Both the position numbers and the translations under genes were made by a program. Source: Streptomyces litmocidini (GTDB lineage: Bacteria; Actinomycetota; Actinomycetes; Streptomycetales; Streptomycetaceae). Taken from it: a stretch of DNA of 64,000 bases. Location of the stretch: NCBI RefSeq assembly GCF_014649755.1, contig NZ_BMTQ01000007.1, positions 186,001-250,000 on the forward strand, in the 5' to 3' direction. Each line of letters opens with the position of its first letter. The first letter of the stretch is position 1. This document shows positions 44,014 through 53,317 of the stretch, in pieces. Below the pieces are notes generated by a model. It saw only the letters and a list, made by a program, of their open reading frames with translations. It was not told the origin of the DNA and did not search any database.

Positions 44014-44916
44014 ATGACCACTGTCAGTGTCCGTGGGATCGCCTTGGGCATCGAGTCGTTCGGTGAGGACGACGCGCCGCTCGTCCTGCTGGTGGGCGGG
44101 ACGACGATGCTCTCCTGGCCCGACGCGCTGTGCGAGCGCCTCGCCGCCGGCGGGTGCCGCGCGGTGCGCTACGACCTGCGCGACAGCGGGGAGTCGACGA
44201 CGGCGGATCCGCAGGCGCCCGCCTACACCCTGCGTGACCTGGCCGCCGACGCGGCGGCCCTTGCCGGTGCGCTCGGCGGGGGGCCCGCGCACCTCGCGGG
44301 GATCGGCGTGGGCGGGATGGTCGCCCAGGTGGCCGTGCTCGACCATCCGGACGCGTTCTCGGCGCTCACCCTGGTCGGCACCCGCGCGGTCGCTCCCGGT
44401 CCGCCCGATGACGACCTTCCCGGCCATGACCGGGCGACGATGAGCCGGCTGTTCGCGCGTCCGATGCCCGATTGGACCGACCGCGAGGCGGTCGCGGAGT
44501 TCGCCGCCGGCAGCGCGGAGATCCTCGGCGACGACCCCGTCGCCGCGCGCGCGATCGCCGCGCGCGTCTGGGACCGCACGCCCGGCACCACGCCCCCGGT
44601 CCAGATGGCCGACCAGATGGGCACGGTGTTCTCACGGCTCGACTGCGCGCCCCGCTGGCGCGAGCGCCTGCCCGGGATCGAGGTCCCCACGCTCGTTGTC
44701 CACGGCCGTCGCAACCGGTTCTTCCCCCTCGGCAACGCCGAGGCGATCGCGCGCGAGATCCCCGGGGCACGGCTGCTCGTCCTCGACGAGGCCGCCACCG
44801 CGATCCCCGACGCAGCGGTCGGCGAAGTCACCGGGGCGATGCTCACGGTCGGACAGGGGACAGCAGGCGCGACCCGGGCTCGTGGAACTCGATGCGCACC
44901 CCGAAGAACACCATGA
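44014..44916 (+). CDS. alpha/beta-hydrolase-fold protein without nucleophile
   Basis: The 300-residue protein has the hydrolase fold order: oxyanion loop LLVGGTTMLSW, RYDLRDSGEST, the nucleophile elbow region HLAGIGVGGMVAQVAVLDHPD and a late LVVHGRRNRFFPLGNAEAIAREIPGARLLVLDEAATAIPDAA. In active members the elbow is GxSxG; here it is GIGVGG, with Gly in place of Ser. The usual acidic residue after HGxxD reads as Asn, and the position of the catalytic His is Ala/Thr. It may be a binding protein or a dead relic. The last 20 residues are atypical. Confidence 0.8.
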   Translation: MTTVSVRGIALGIESFGEDDAPLVLLVGGTTMLSWPDALCERLAAGGCRAVRYDLRDSGESTTADPQAPAYTLRDLAADAAALAGALGGGPAHLAGIGVGGMVAQVAVLDHPDAFSALTLVGTRAVAPGPPDDDLPGHDRATMSRLFARPMPDWTDREAVAEFAAGSAEILGDDPVAARAIAARVWDRTPGTTPPVQMADQMGTVFSRLDCAPRWRERLPGIEVPTLVVHGRRNRFFPLGNAEAIAREIPGARLLVLDEAATAIPDAAVGEVTGAMLTVGQGTAGATRARGTRCAPRRTP

Positions 44917-45942
44917 TGCGATCCTGACACGTCACTGCGGGGTGCGAGCCGAGCGGGAGACAGCGGTGTCCGTGCGCGGGTCAGAACCGGGACCGTCCCC
45001 GCGGGCGTGGTGGCGGCCGGCCGACGCGGTCTCCCGCGTCTTCACCGGCCCGGCCGGAACGGCCCGCCGCGGGGCCGGGTCACCGGCGGCGGCCGGTGAC
45101 GTCGTCGTGGCGGCCCAGCGGGAAGCGGGCGCCAGGACGTGAACGGCCCGGACGTTCGCGTCGGGCACCGTCTCGTCGGCCGCCGTGATCAGCGTCGGCG
45201 TGATCAGCGTCGCCGTGATCAGCCACGGCGTGATCCAGCGGACCTCCGTGCCGTACGCGGGGCGGCGGGGACGAGGTCCAGGCGACCGGCCTCCCCGTCG
45301 AATGCCACGACCTTCACGTGCCCGGCGGGTTCGGGGCGGCCGTGCTGCTTCATGACGCCGGGCCCGGCCCTTGCGGACGGTGGTGCCGCCTGCGGAACGA
45401 GGGGCCGCAGGCGGCCCACCGGTCACCGGGCGATCGCCGCCGTCCACGACTCGGGGGGTGTCCGTCGACGGCGGCGCTGTCCCCCGTCTGTCCGCGCCCC
45501 CGCACTCCACACCTCGGCCGTCCGGGTGAACCCGGGTGGGTGTGGGGGACGGGTTCGGGGGCACATGGGTGTCGAGCGCATGGGACCGCTCGACCACGGC
45601 CTGCGGCCTCCCCCGCCGCACGGTCCGATGGGGTGGAGACCGGCCCGCGCCGGTGAAGGGCGCGGGCCGGTCGCCCCTGTCCTGCCTTCTTCGTGGGTTC
45701 GGACCGGCATGCGCAGGATCGGCGGAGCCCAGGGGCTCTGGGTACGGCTCGTCGCCCGTTGCGGGTCGATGCACCCGGGCCGTTTCCTTCGGACCACGTG
45801 CCTCCACGCGGACTGCAGGGCGACGGCGTGTGCCATCGCCGACTGCATCCGCACGCCCAGGACATCGCCTCCACGCCGCGCGCCCCGGCCGGAGTCGGGC
45901 CCGCCTCCCGGCCGGGGCGCGCGCCCCTGTGGCCGCCACCCG
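44917..45942. other. 1-kb gap without a convincing gene
   Basis: It contains several open frames on both strands, all Arg/Pro/Gly-rich, without ribosome sites. A 15-bp repeat array with TGATCA lies at 45185-45235. A minus-strand frame with HVKVVAFDGEAGRLDLVPAAP near 45340-45255 might be a remnant, but I cannot name a family. Confidence 0.45.
45185..45235. repeat. 15-bp tandem repeat with TGATCA cores
   Basis: Three head-to-tail copies of GTGATCAGCGTCGGC (the third diverged to GTGATCAGCCACGGC) and a partial fourth. Each unit centres on the palindrome TGATCA. It could be a regulator-binding array or simple slippage. Confidence 0.85.
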
Positions 45943-47592
45943 TCAGGCCTGGGAGGCCTTCCACTCCTCCGTGTAGTCGTTGAAGATCGCCCGCAGATGG
46001 TGGCCGATCTTCAGGTAGTCCAGGTCGTCGAGGTTGGCCAGGGAGACGCGGACGGACCACTCGGGGCCGTCGAACCCGCCGCCGTTGAGGAGGACGACGC
46101 CGGTCTGCTCGGCGAGCCGGAACAGTGGGTCGACCGGTTCGTAGTTCTTCTCCAGGAAGTCGGCGAAGACCTTTCCGTGGACCCGCTCGGCCTCCGCGAG
46201 CAGGTCGAGCTCGACGTAGTACCCGGCCCGCTTCGGGTCATCGGCGATCCTCATCTGGGCGCCTTCGAGGAGCAGGTCGAGCCGGCGGTGGACGATGCCC
46301 CGGATCCGCTTCTTGTAGGCCTGTCCCTGGGGGAGCAGGTCGAAGAGCGAGAAGAGCGACATCATGACCTGCTGGGGGAGCGAGAGCCCGGCGGTGTGGT
46401 TGAGGGCGACCTGCCGTGAGTCGGCGACCAGACGGTCGATGAACCGGATGCTCTCCGGCCGCAGGCTGAGCGTTCCGTACCGCCTGTTCAGGCGGTCTTT
46501 TTCTTCTTGCGGCAGGTTCGCGATCATCTCGTCGACGACGTTGTCGTCGTGGAGGCCGATGACGCCGAGCCGGTGGCCGGTGCAGCCGTAGTGCTTGGAG
46601 TACGAGTACACGAGGAGTGTGTTGCGGGGCAGGTCGGCGGCGATCGAGCGGAAGCCCTCGACGAAAGTGCCGTACACGTCGTCCGTGACGATCAGCAGGT
46701 TCGGGTTCGAGGTGGCGACGATGTCCTTGATCTGGTTCGCGACCCGCTCGCTCAGCGCCAGGGACGGCGGGTTCGACGGGTTGACCAGGCAGACCATCTT
46801 CACCGAGGGGTCGGCGAGCTTGGCGACCTCCTCTTCGGGGTAGCGCCACTTGCGCACGCCGGTCTCGGTGAAGAGGCTCGCGCTGACCGTCACGACGTCG
46901 AAGTCGTACGTGTCGAGCTCGGGGATCTCGATGTACGGGGTGAAGACCGGCACCATCAGGGCGATGCGGTCGCCCTTCTTCAGGATCCCGTTCTTCATGA
47001 GCGAGTCGAAGATGTAGCACATGGCGGCGGTGCCGCCTTCGGTCGCGAAGAGTGACATGGTCCCGGCGGGCGGCTGCCTGTCGAACATCTCGTCGTCGAG
47101 GTAGCCGCGCACGATCTGTTCGGCGTGCGGCAGCATCCGGTCCGGTACGGGGTAGTTGTCGCCGATGGTGCTGTCGGTCAGCTCGTGGACGAACGCGTCC
47201 TTGTCGAAGCCGAAGCGCTCGATCGCGTACTCCACGCAGCTCTGCAGCAGTTCGATCCCGGGCAGATCCGGGTGTCGCCGCACGAAGGCATCGAAGCGGT
47301 CCCCGGATCCGGTCGGCTCGGGCATGCCGCCGAGGTCGTCGGCGGTCCAGACGCGGCGGGACTCGGAGAGGGAGAAGTAGCCGAGCGCGAAGAAGGCCTC
47401 ACGGGGGCCGGTCGCGACCCAGTTCGGGTTGCCTCGGCCCGCATTGAGCATCTGCGCCTGCGACTTCTCCTTCTGGCCGGGCTCGTCGGCCTGCGCGGCT
47501 TGGGCGAGCTGGATGAACTTGTCCTTCAGCTCGAACGGCGAGAGCTGCGCGAAGGACTGGATCTCCTCGCGGGTGAAGGTGGTCTTGGGCAC
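45943..47592 (-). CDS. asdA: aspartate 4-decarboxylase (PLP-dependent)
   Basis: The 549-residue enzyme matches bacterial L-aspartate beta-decarboxylase, a fold-type I PLP protein of about 530-550 residues related to aspartate aminotransferase. Visible features are LNAGRGNPNWVATGPREAFFALG near the start, the central VCLVNPSNPPS and IVTDDVYGTF, and YSYSKHYGCTGHRLGV with the PLP lysine. It converts aspartate to alanine and CO2. ATG at 47592 lies ten bases after the upstream aspT stop. With the two exchangers it should run a decarboxylation cycle that consumes a cytosolic proton per turn. Confidence 0.93.
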   Translation of the reverse strand: MPKTTFTREEIQSFAQLSPFELKDKFIQLAQAAQADEPGQKEKSQAQMLNAGRGNPNWVATGPREAFFALGYFSLSESRRVWTADDLGGMPEPTGSGDRFDAFVRRHPDLPGIELLQSCVEYAIERFGFDKDAFVHELTDSTIGDNYPVPDRMLPHAEQIVRGYLDDEMFDRQPPAGTMSLFATEGGTAAMCYIFDSLMKNGILKKGDRIALMVPVFTPYIEIPELDTYDFDVVTVSASLFTETGVRKWRYPEEEVAKLADPSVKMVCLVNPSNPPSLALSERVANQIKDIVATSNPNLLIVTDDVYGTFVEGFRSIAADLPRNTLLVYSYSKHYGCTGHRLGVIGLHDDNVVDEMIANLPQEEKDRLNRRYGTLSLRPESIRFIDRLVADSRQVALNHTAGLSLPQQVMMSLFSLFDLLPQGQAYKKRIRGIVHRRLDLLLEGAQMRIADDPKRAGYYVELDLLAEAERVHGKVFADFLEKNYEPVDPLFRLAEQTGVVLLNGGGFDGPEWSVRVSLANLDDLDYLKIGHHLRAIFNDYTEEWKASQA

Positions 47593-47601
47593 GACGGATC
47601 C

Positions 47602-49305
47602 TTAGTGGTTGAGGATGACGATCACGGCGCCCCAGATGGTCAGCAGCACGTTGCCCACCGCGTAGGGGATGGTGTAACCGAGCGTCGGGACCTGGGACTT
47701 GGACTGTTCGTTGATGGCGCCGATCGCAGCGGTCGTCGTCTGGCCTCCGGCCAGCACGCCCATCAGGATCGGGAAGCGGATCTTCTGGACGTAGTGGCCG
47801 TACAGGAAGCCCACGATCAGCGGGAGCAGGGTGGCCACCGCACCCCAGACCAGTAGCCCCCAGCCGGCCGTCGAGAGGCCGCTGGTGAAGCTCGGGCCGG
47901 CGTTGATGCCGACCACGGCGACGAAGGCGCAGAGCCCGAAGGTGTCCATGAACCATTGGGCGCCGGGCGGCACGTTGCCGTACGTGGGGTACTTGCCGCG
48001 GATCCAGCCGAAGACCAGACCCATGATCAGCGCGCCTCCGGAGGTCGAGAGCGAGATCGGCACGCCCGATACGGTCAGCGCCGGGATGCCGATGCAGCCG
48101 CCGAGGAAGATGCCGAGGCCCACCCAGAGCATGTCGGTGGCGAAGGAGGTCGGCACGGGCTTGCCGAGCGCCTTGCCCGCCGGGTCCACGAGGCGCTTCG
48201 GCCCGGTGAGGATCACCGTGTCGCCGCGTTCGAGCGTCGTGGAGAGCCGGTACGGGAACTCCGCGCCCGAGCGGTAGATCTTGTCGATGTACACGCCCAC
48301 CATGAACGGCTCGCGGCGCAGGTCGGCGACCGTTTTGCCGAGCTGCGCCTTCTCCGAGGCGACGACGTGCAGCGTCTCGGTCTGGTAGCCGAGCAGCTCG
48401 ACGTCGTCCGTCTCCGCGCCGATGTGGGTCCGGGCGTCGAAGTCGACGAGCGAGCCGCGCAGCGCGCTGACCGCCACGGTGTCGCCCTCGCGGAGCACCG
48501 TCGACTGGGTGTGGTCGAGGATCTTCCCGTCTCGCCGTACCCGGGTGAGGTAGATGCGGTGGCCGAGCGTCCCCTGCTGGTTCTCGAAGTCGTCGATCGT
48601 GCGGCCGACGAGGTCGGGGCGGTCGACGCGGTACGCGCGGAGGACGACCTCGTAATACCCCTCGGTCAGGTCCGGGTCGTCGCCCGGGGCGTCCAGCTCC
48701 TTGGCGAGCTGCGCCGACTCGGCGGCCAGGTCCTTCTTGTAGAGCTTGGGCAGGACGCCGGCGAGGAGCATCGCGCAGAGGATCGTGCCGAGGGGGTACG
48801 TGACGGCGTAGCCGATCGCGACCAGGTTCTCCTCGTTCTTCATCTGGTCCGCGGAGAGTCCCGGCAGGTTGCCGATGGCGTCCTGGGCGACACCGATGAC
48901 GGCGGACTGGGTGAGCGCGCCTCCGAGGAGCCCGGCCGAGAGCCCGGGGCCGTACCCGAGCATCACGGCGAAGCCCCAGGAGACGAGAAGTCCCGTCACA
49001 CACACGATGACCGCGTTGACGACCTGCGGCAGGCCGTCCTTCTTCAGGCCGCGGAAGAACTGGGGGCCGACCTTGTAGCCGAGGGCGAAGAGGAACATGG
49101 TGAAGAAGAGGTTCTTCACCGTGCCGTCGATCGTGACCTTGAACTGTGCGCCGAGCAGCAGACCGGCGACCAGGCAGCCGGTGACGGCGCCGAGCGCGAT
49201 CGCCTTGTAGCGGAGCTTGCCGAAGAGGAAGCCGAGTGCGACCGCGATGAAGATCAGCAGCTCGGGATGGGGCCGGAAGACGTTCCGGTCGAGGAAATCG
49301 ATCAT
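47602..49305 (-). CDS. aspT: AspT-type aspartate:alanine exchanger
   Basis: The 567-residue protein fits the AspT/AAEx family: an N-terminal membrane block beginning PHPELLIFIAVALGFLFGKLR, two RCK_C-type cytoplasmic domains (about residues 205-370, with GRTIDDFENQQG and LGKTVADLRRE), and a C-terminal membrane block with GGALIMGLVFGWIRGKYP and GGQTTTAAIGAINEQ. AspT electrogenically exchanges external aspartate for internal alanine. ATG at 49305 is ten bases after the preceding stop. It follows a second, different paralogue. Confidence 0.92.
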   Translation of the reverse strand: MIDFLDRNVFRPHPELLIFIAVALGFLFGKLRYKAIALGAVTGCLVAGLLLGAQFKVTIDGTVKNLFFTMFLFALGYKVGPQFFRGLKKDGLPQVVNAVIVCVTGLLVSWGFAVMLGYGPGLSAGLLGGALTQSAVIGVAQDAIGNLPGLSADQMKNEENLVAIGYAVTYPLGTILCAMLLAGVLPKLYKKDLAAESAQLAKELDAPGDDPDLTEGYYEVVLRAYRVDRPDLVGRTIDDFENQQGTLGHRIYLTRVRRDGKILDHTQSTVLREGDTVAVSALRGSLVDFDARTHIGAETDDVELLGYQTETLHVVASEKAQLGKTVADLRREPFMVGVYIDKIYRSGAEFPYRLSTTLERGDTVILTGPKRLVDPAGKALGKPVPTSFATDMLWVGLGIFLGGCIGIPALTVSGVPISLSTSGGALIMGLVFGWIRGKYPTYGNVPPGAQWFMDTFGLCAFVAVVGINAGPSFTSGLSTAGWGLLVWGAVATLLPLIVGFLYGHYVQKIRFPILMGVLAGGQTTTAAIGAINEQSKSQVPTLGYTIPYAVGNVLLTIWGAVIVILNH

Positions 49306-49314
49306 GAGGCCTGC

Positions 49315-50997
49315 TCACGCTCCGAGGATGCCGACGAGCAGCGGGCCGGTCAGCGGAAGCAGGAAGTTCGAGAGCGTGTACGTGATCGTGTAGCCGAGCA
49401 TCGGCACCGAGCTCTGGGCCACCTGCGTGATCGAGGTGATCGCGGGCGTCGAGCACTGCTGACCCGCGATGGCACCGATGAGCAGCGGCTTCTCGATCTT
49501 CAGGAACTTGCGGCCGACGAACAGTGAGATCGTCGCGGGGATCAGGACCATCGCGATCCCGGCGAACGGCAGCAGCGCGCCGTATTCCTTGAGCAGCGGC
49601 CAGGCCTGCGGGCCCGACACCAGGCCCGTGCACGCGATGAAGATCGCGAGGCCCATGTCCTTGAGGGTGGTGGCGGCCTGTGGCGGGAACGCGCCGAAGG
49701 TCTGCGTCCGGGAGCGGAACCAGCCGAAGAGGAGACCGGAGATCAGACAGCCTCCGCCGGTGCCGAGCGACATGGGGACGTCGCCGAACGTGACGACGAC
49801 CTGGCCGAGGAGCGAGCCGCAGGCGATGCCGAGGCCCAGGTAGATGAAGTCGGTGGCGTCGTTGTTGACCACCGAGCCGACCTTGGATGCCAGCTTGCCG
49901 AGACCCGCGCGGGCGCCGACCAGGGTGAGGACGTCACCCCGGGCGACGACGGTCTCCGGGGTCGCCGGCAGGTGCTGGTCGTTGCGGAGCACGTCCGTCA
50001 CGTACACCCCACCGGAGGAGAACTCCGGGTGCTCCCTGGAAAGGGTGTCCAGGGACTTGCCGGCCGCGCTCCTGTCGGTCAGTGAGATCTGGGTGGTGGC
50101 GAGCGGTGTGTCCAAGCCGGGGACGGCCGGGGTTTCGGGGCCGATGATCCGGCCCGCCTCGATGATGTTGGCCCGCCGGCCGACGGTGAGCACGAGGTCG
50201 GAGAGGGTCAGCTCGAATTCGGGCGGGGGCGGGGTGAGGACCTTGCTGCCCCGCTTCACCGCCTCGACGGTGACGCGGCCGCCCAGCCGTCGCTCCAACT
50301 CCCCGACCCGGGCTCCGTCCGCGAGCGTGACCAGGTACGTCCGGCCGACCATGCCGGGCAGCGCCTCGCGCTCGTCGTCCTCCAGGCCGCCGCCCGAGCC
50401 GCGCATCTTCTCCCACAGCTCGCGGCAGGCGTCGCGGAGGTTGATCCGCATCAGCATCGGCATGATCTGGCTGGTGTAGATGACGATGGTGACGAGGCCG
50501 AAGAGGTAGCAGACGGTGTACGCGGTGGCCACATGACCCTGGTATTCGGCGATCTGTGCCTGCGTCAGGTCGGAGAGGTTGCCGATCGCTTCGGTCGCCG
50601 TACCGACGACCGCCGACTCGGTGGCGGCGCCGGCAAGGATGCCGGCGGCGGTGCCGACATCGAGGTCGAACGCCTCGGCGAGACCGAGGGCGATGCCGAC
50701 GACGCAGAGGACCTCGATGAGGCAGAGGGCGAAGTACCTCAGGCTCTTCTTGTTGAGGTTGGCGAAGAACTGTGGGCCGGCCATGTAGCCGAGCGAGAAG
50801 ATGAAGAGCGCGAAGAAGATCGTCTTCACGTCGTCGGAGACGGTCACCTTCGCCCAGGCGCCCATGAGGAGCGAGACGATCAGGGTGCCGCAGATTCCGC
50901 CGAGCGTGATGGGGCCCACCCGGAGTTTGCCGACGAGGTAGCCGACGGAGAGACAGAGGAAGAGGGCGAGTTCGGGATTGTCGCGCAGGACTCCCAT
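49315..50997 (-). CDS. aspT: AspT-type aspartate:alanine exchanger, second paralogue
   Basis: The 560-residue protein has the same architecture as its downstream neighbour: NPELALFLCLSVGYLVGKLR in the first helix, two RCK_C-like domains at about 205-375, and GGCLISGLLFGWFRSR with IAGQQCSTPAITSITQ in the last membrane block. The QCSTPA segment corresponds to QTTTAA of the other copy. The two are clearly diverged paralogues and may form a heteromer, as in the two-subunit aspT arrangements known in some bacteria, or differ in substrate. ATG at 50997 opens the three-gene operon. Confidence 0.92.
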   Translation of the reverse strand: MGVLRDNPELALFLCLSVGYLVGKLRVGPITLGGICGTLIVSLLMGAWAKVTVSDDVKTIFFALFIFSLGYMAGPQFFANLNKKSLRYFALCLIEVLCVVGIALGLAEAFDLDVGTAAGILAGAATESAVVGTATEAIGNLSDLTQAQIAEYQGHVATAYTVCYLFGLVTIVIYTSQIMPMLMRINLRDACRELWEKMRGSGGGLEDDEREALPGMVGRTYLVTLADGARVGELERRLGGRVTVEAVKRGSKVLTPPPPEFELTLSDLVLTVGRRANIIEAGRIIGPETPAVPGLDTPLATTQISLTDRSAAGKSLDTLSREHPEFSSGGVYVTDVLRNDQHLPATPETVVARGDVLTLVGARAGLGKLASKVGSVVNNDATDFIYLGLGIACGSLLGQVVVTFGDVPMSLGTGGGCLISGLLFGWFRSRTQTFGAFPPQAATTLKDMGLAIFIACTGLVSGPQAWPLLKEYGALLPFAGIAMVLIPATISLFVGRKFLKIEKPLLIGAIAGQQCSTPAITSITQVAQSSVPMLGYTITYTLSNFLLPLTGPLLVGILGA

Positions 50998-51719
50998 CCG
51001 ACCTCACCCCGCCAATTCTGGGCTAATGGTGAGAAAAATGGACATAGCGCGAATCTAGCAGGGGGTCGGCGGAAATGGATCAAGGCCTTGCTTCGCACGA
51101 GTGAGCTAGCCGCTGTTTCCCGGATCTCATGACAGGGTCGGGGTGTTGAGGTCGGGCTCGGTTGTACGGGTACGGCACGCGACGCGCCCAGGACCTCCTC
51201 ACCGCGGCACCCGGCGACCCATGGGAACGGACGGTCACCGACTGCCTGACCGTCCTCTGCCACGATGCCGCCGGCCTCCCGCCCGACGACCGACACGCCT
51301 CTCCGGCGGAGACGTGCATCTCGGGGCCGTTCGGCCCCAGCGGGATGCCCGTCCCGGGGAACAGACTGGTGACGTCGGATCCGGGAGGCCTCCATGAACG
51401 CCCAGCCGAGCGCCGCCACGACAGCCGGGCCCTCTTGCTCGACACGGCCCTGCCCGGGGCCCGGCCCTCCCGCCTGGAGCGCGCCGTGGTCGCCACCGCG
51501 CCGGACGCCGTGCACGGCGCGACCCGCGACCCGGACATGTCGTTCGGCACGGCGGTCCCTTTGGGCCCCCGGGGCGCGCACCGCTTGCACCGACCCGATT
51601 TCCGCCGCACGGTTCGGCCGCTGCCGGGCGCTGGTCACCCCGGACGTCGGCATCGCGCCGCGAGCGGTCGAAGCCGCCGCGGAGGCCTGAGAACGAAGCA
51701 CACGAGGAGATGAGACGTG
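50998..51719. other. divergent region with one weak open frame
   Basis: It includes an A/T-richer patch at 51011-51060, just upstream of aspT, likely its promoter area. A plus-strand frame starting at a TTG (51162) reads RAQDLLTAAPGDPWERTVTDCL and later GPRGAHRLHRPDFRRTV. Its bias is partly coding-like but it has no good start, so it is either a small unknown gene or a remnant. Confidence 0.4.
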
Positions 51720-52265
51720 ATGCGCGCTGTGATCGTGTACGAGAGCCTGTTCGGCAACACGCGCGAGATCGCCGACGCGATCGGCGAAGGCCTGAAGGAG
51801 ACGCACCCGGACGCCGAGGTCGAGTGCGTGGCGGTGGTCGACGCGCTGCCGGAGCGCATCGGCCCCACCGACCTGCTGGTCGTCGGCGGGCCGACCCACA
51901 TGCGGGGCATGACCACCGGGATGAGCCGGAAGATGGGGCTGAAGGCCGAGCAGCAAGCGGCCGAGAAGGAGGAGCGGCCCTTCGCCTCCGAGGAGGGCGC
52001 CGAGGGCCCTGGAGTCCGCGACTGGTTCCACGACACGCTTCCGAAGGCCCGCACCGGCACCCACGCCGCCGCGGCCTTCGACACCAGGGCGGACATGCGC
52101 CTGGCCGGCGCCGCCGCCGGTGGCATCGCACGACGGCTGCGCAGCCATGGTTACGAACTCGTCGCGGAACCGGAGGGGTTCGTCATCGAGGACACCGAAG
52201 GCCCGCTGCGCGAGGGCGAGCGGGATCGTGCGAGGGCGTGGGGGGCGTCTCTCCAGGTTGCCTGA
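51720..52265 (+). CDS. flavodoxin-like protein
   Basis: The 181-residue protein begins MRAVIVYESLFGNTREIADAIGEGL, with the FMN phosphate loop of flavodoxins (SLFGNT), and has VVGGPTHMRGM, the second FMN loop. The C-terminal part is extended compared with short-chain flavodoxins. It probably carries electrons as FMN semiquinone/hydroquinone. ATG at 51720 has GAGGAG about nine bases upstream; a GTG directly in front (51717) is an alternative. It lies at the edge of the DevR/DevS locus. Confidence 0.87.
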   Translation: MRAVIVYESLFGNTREIADAIGEGLKETHPDAEVECVAVVDALPERIGPTDLLVVGGPTHMRGMTTGMSRKMGLKAEQQAAEKEERPFASEEGAEGPGVRDWFHDTLPKARTGTHAAAAFDTRADMRLAGAAAGGIARRLRSHGYELVAEPEGFVIEDTEGPLREGERDRARAWGASLQVA

Positions 52266-52624
52266 CCGATCCGCACGGGAGTCACCGTCGAGGGCGGGAG
52301 CCCGTCGAGAGGGCCCTTCCGCGGCAGGGACCGCCGTGCGGAGGCAGTGCGACCTCCTTCTCGTGGAGGTCTCGACCGGGCGGCCGGAGCCGAGAACCGG
52401 CCGGACATGAGTCGTGAGGCCCACAGGCGGCAGCAGCTGGTGGGGTGAGGATCAGGTCCGCACGTCCCGGCCGCCTCGCTTTCCGCTCCGCCCGGGACAA
52501 GCGGGACACGGCTCGCACGGGCCGAACAGGGTCCCAGGGGGGCCGTCCGGCCCTCCTCCCCCCTCCCGGGACGCGGCCAGACTGGAGTGGACACCGTAGG
52601 TCCTCACCCCTCCGGGAGAACGGA
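52266..52624. other. 359-base intergenic region with a DevR-like box
   Basis: No gene is visible. It carries the palindrome at 52539-52554 and a CAGACT at 52578-52583 that could serve as the -10 box of the CBS-BON gene. Confidence 0.5.
52539..52554 (+). promoter_or_regulatory. candidate DevR/OsdR box in front of CBS-BON gene
   Basis: GGGGCCGTCCGGCCCT has two inverted half-sites separated by four bases, the same layout as the mycobacterial DevR box core (GGGAC-4-GTCCC) with a G/C-shifted half-site. It lies 71 bases before the start. With CAGACT as -10, the box would be centred at about -43, the classical activating position. Confidence 0.5.
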
Positions 52625-53254
52625 ATGACCGCCTCGCGCTACACCGTCAGCGACGTCATGACCCACACCGCCATCGCCGTCGGGCGTGACGCACCGTACA
52701 AGGAGATCGTCGAGCTCATGGACCACTGGAAGGTGAGTGCCCTGCCCGTCCTGGAGGGCGAGGGGCGGGTGATCGGCGTCGTCTCGGAAGCCGATCTGCT
52801 GCCCAAGGAGGAGTTCCGCACCGACGAGCCCCGGCCGGACGAGTCCGCCGCGGCGTCCAAGGCCGGAGCCCTACGGGCCGGGGAGCTCATGTCCAGCCCG
52901 GCCGTGACCGTCCATCCCGACGCGACGCTCGCCGAAGCGGCGCGGATCATGGCGACGCGGAGGGTGAAGCGCCTGCCCGTGGTCAACGGCCTCGGCATGC
53001 TGGAGGGGGTGGTCAGCCGGAGCGATCTGCTGAAGGTGTTCCTCCGTACGGACGCCGAGATCGAGGAGGACATCCGCCGCTCCGTGCTCGGCGAACCGGC
53101 CGCCCCCGTGGGGCTCGACGTCGTGGTCGCGGGCGGTGTGGCCACGATCAGCGGGGCGCTCTCGGACAGGTCCCTGGTGCCGCTGGTCGCCCGCGCCGTG
53201 CGGGCCGTGGAGGGCGTGGTCGACGTCCGAATGGATCTCGTCGTCGCCCCCTGA
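52625..53254 (+). CDS. CBS-pair and BON domain protein
   Basis: The 209-residue protein has two CBS motifs (VSDVMTHTAIAVGRDAPYKEIVELM and AGELMSSPAVTVHPDATLAEAARIM), each followed by a VLPV-type strand, and a C-terminal BON domain (LDVVVAGGVATISGALSDRSLV). CBS pairs bind adenine nucleotides and sense energy state. Proteins of this type are part of DevR-controlled dormancy genes in actinobacteria. ATG at 52625 follows GGGAGAAC. It is one of three CBS-BON genes in the locus. Confidence 0.9.
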   Translation: MTASRYTVSDVMTHTAIAVGRDAPYKEIVELMDHWKVSALPVLEGEGRVIGVVSEADLLPKEEFRTDEPRPDESAAASKAGALRAGELMSSPAVTVHPDATLAEAARIMATRRVKRLPVVNGLGMLEGVVSRSDLLKVFLRTDAEIEEDIRRSVLGEPAAPVGLDVVVAGGVATISGALSDRSLVPLVARAVRAVEGVVDVRMDLVVAP

Positions 53255-53317
53255 GGCGCTCGATGGCGGACAATCCTCATGAGGGCGGGTGTCCACCGAC
53301 CGACCACAGGGGTCGCC

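Noticed and set aside
45423..45942. Genes upstream of the asdA stop on either strand
   Set aside because: All frames are Arg/Pro/Gly-rich and lack ribosome sites or family resemblance.
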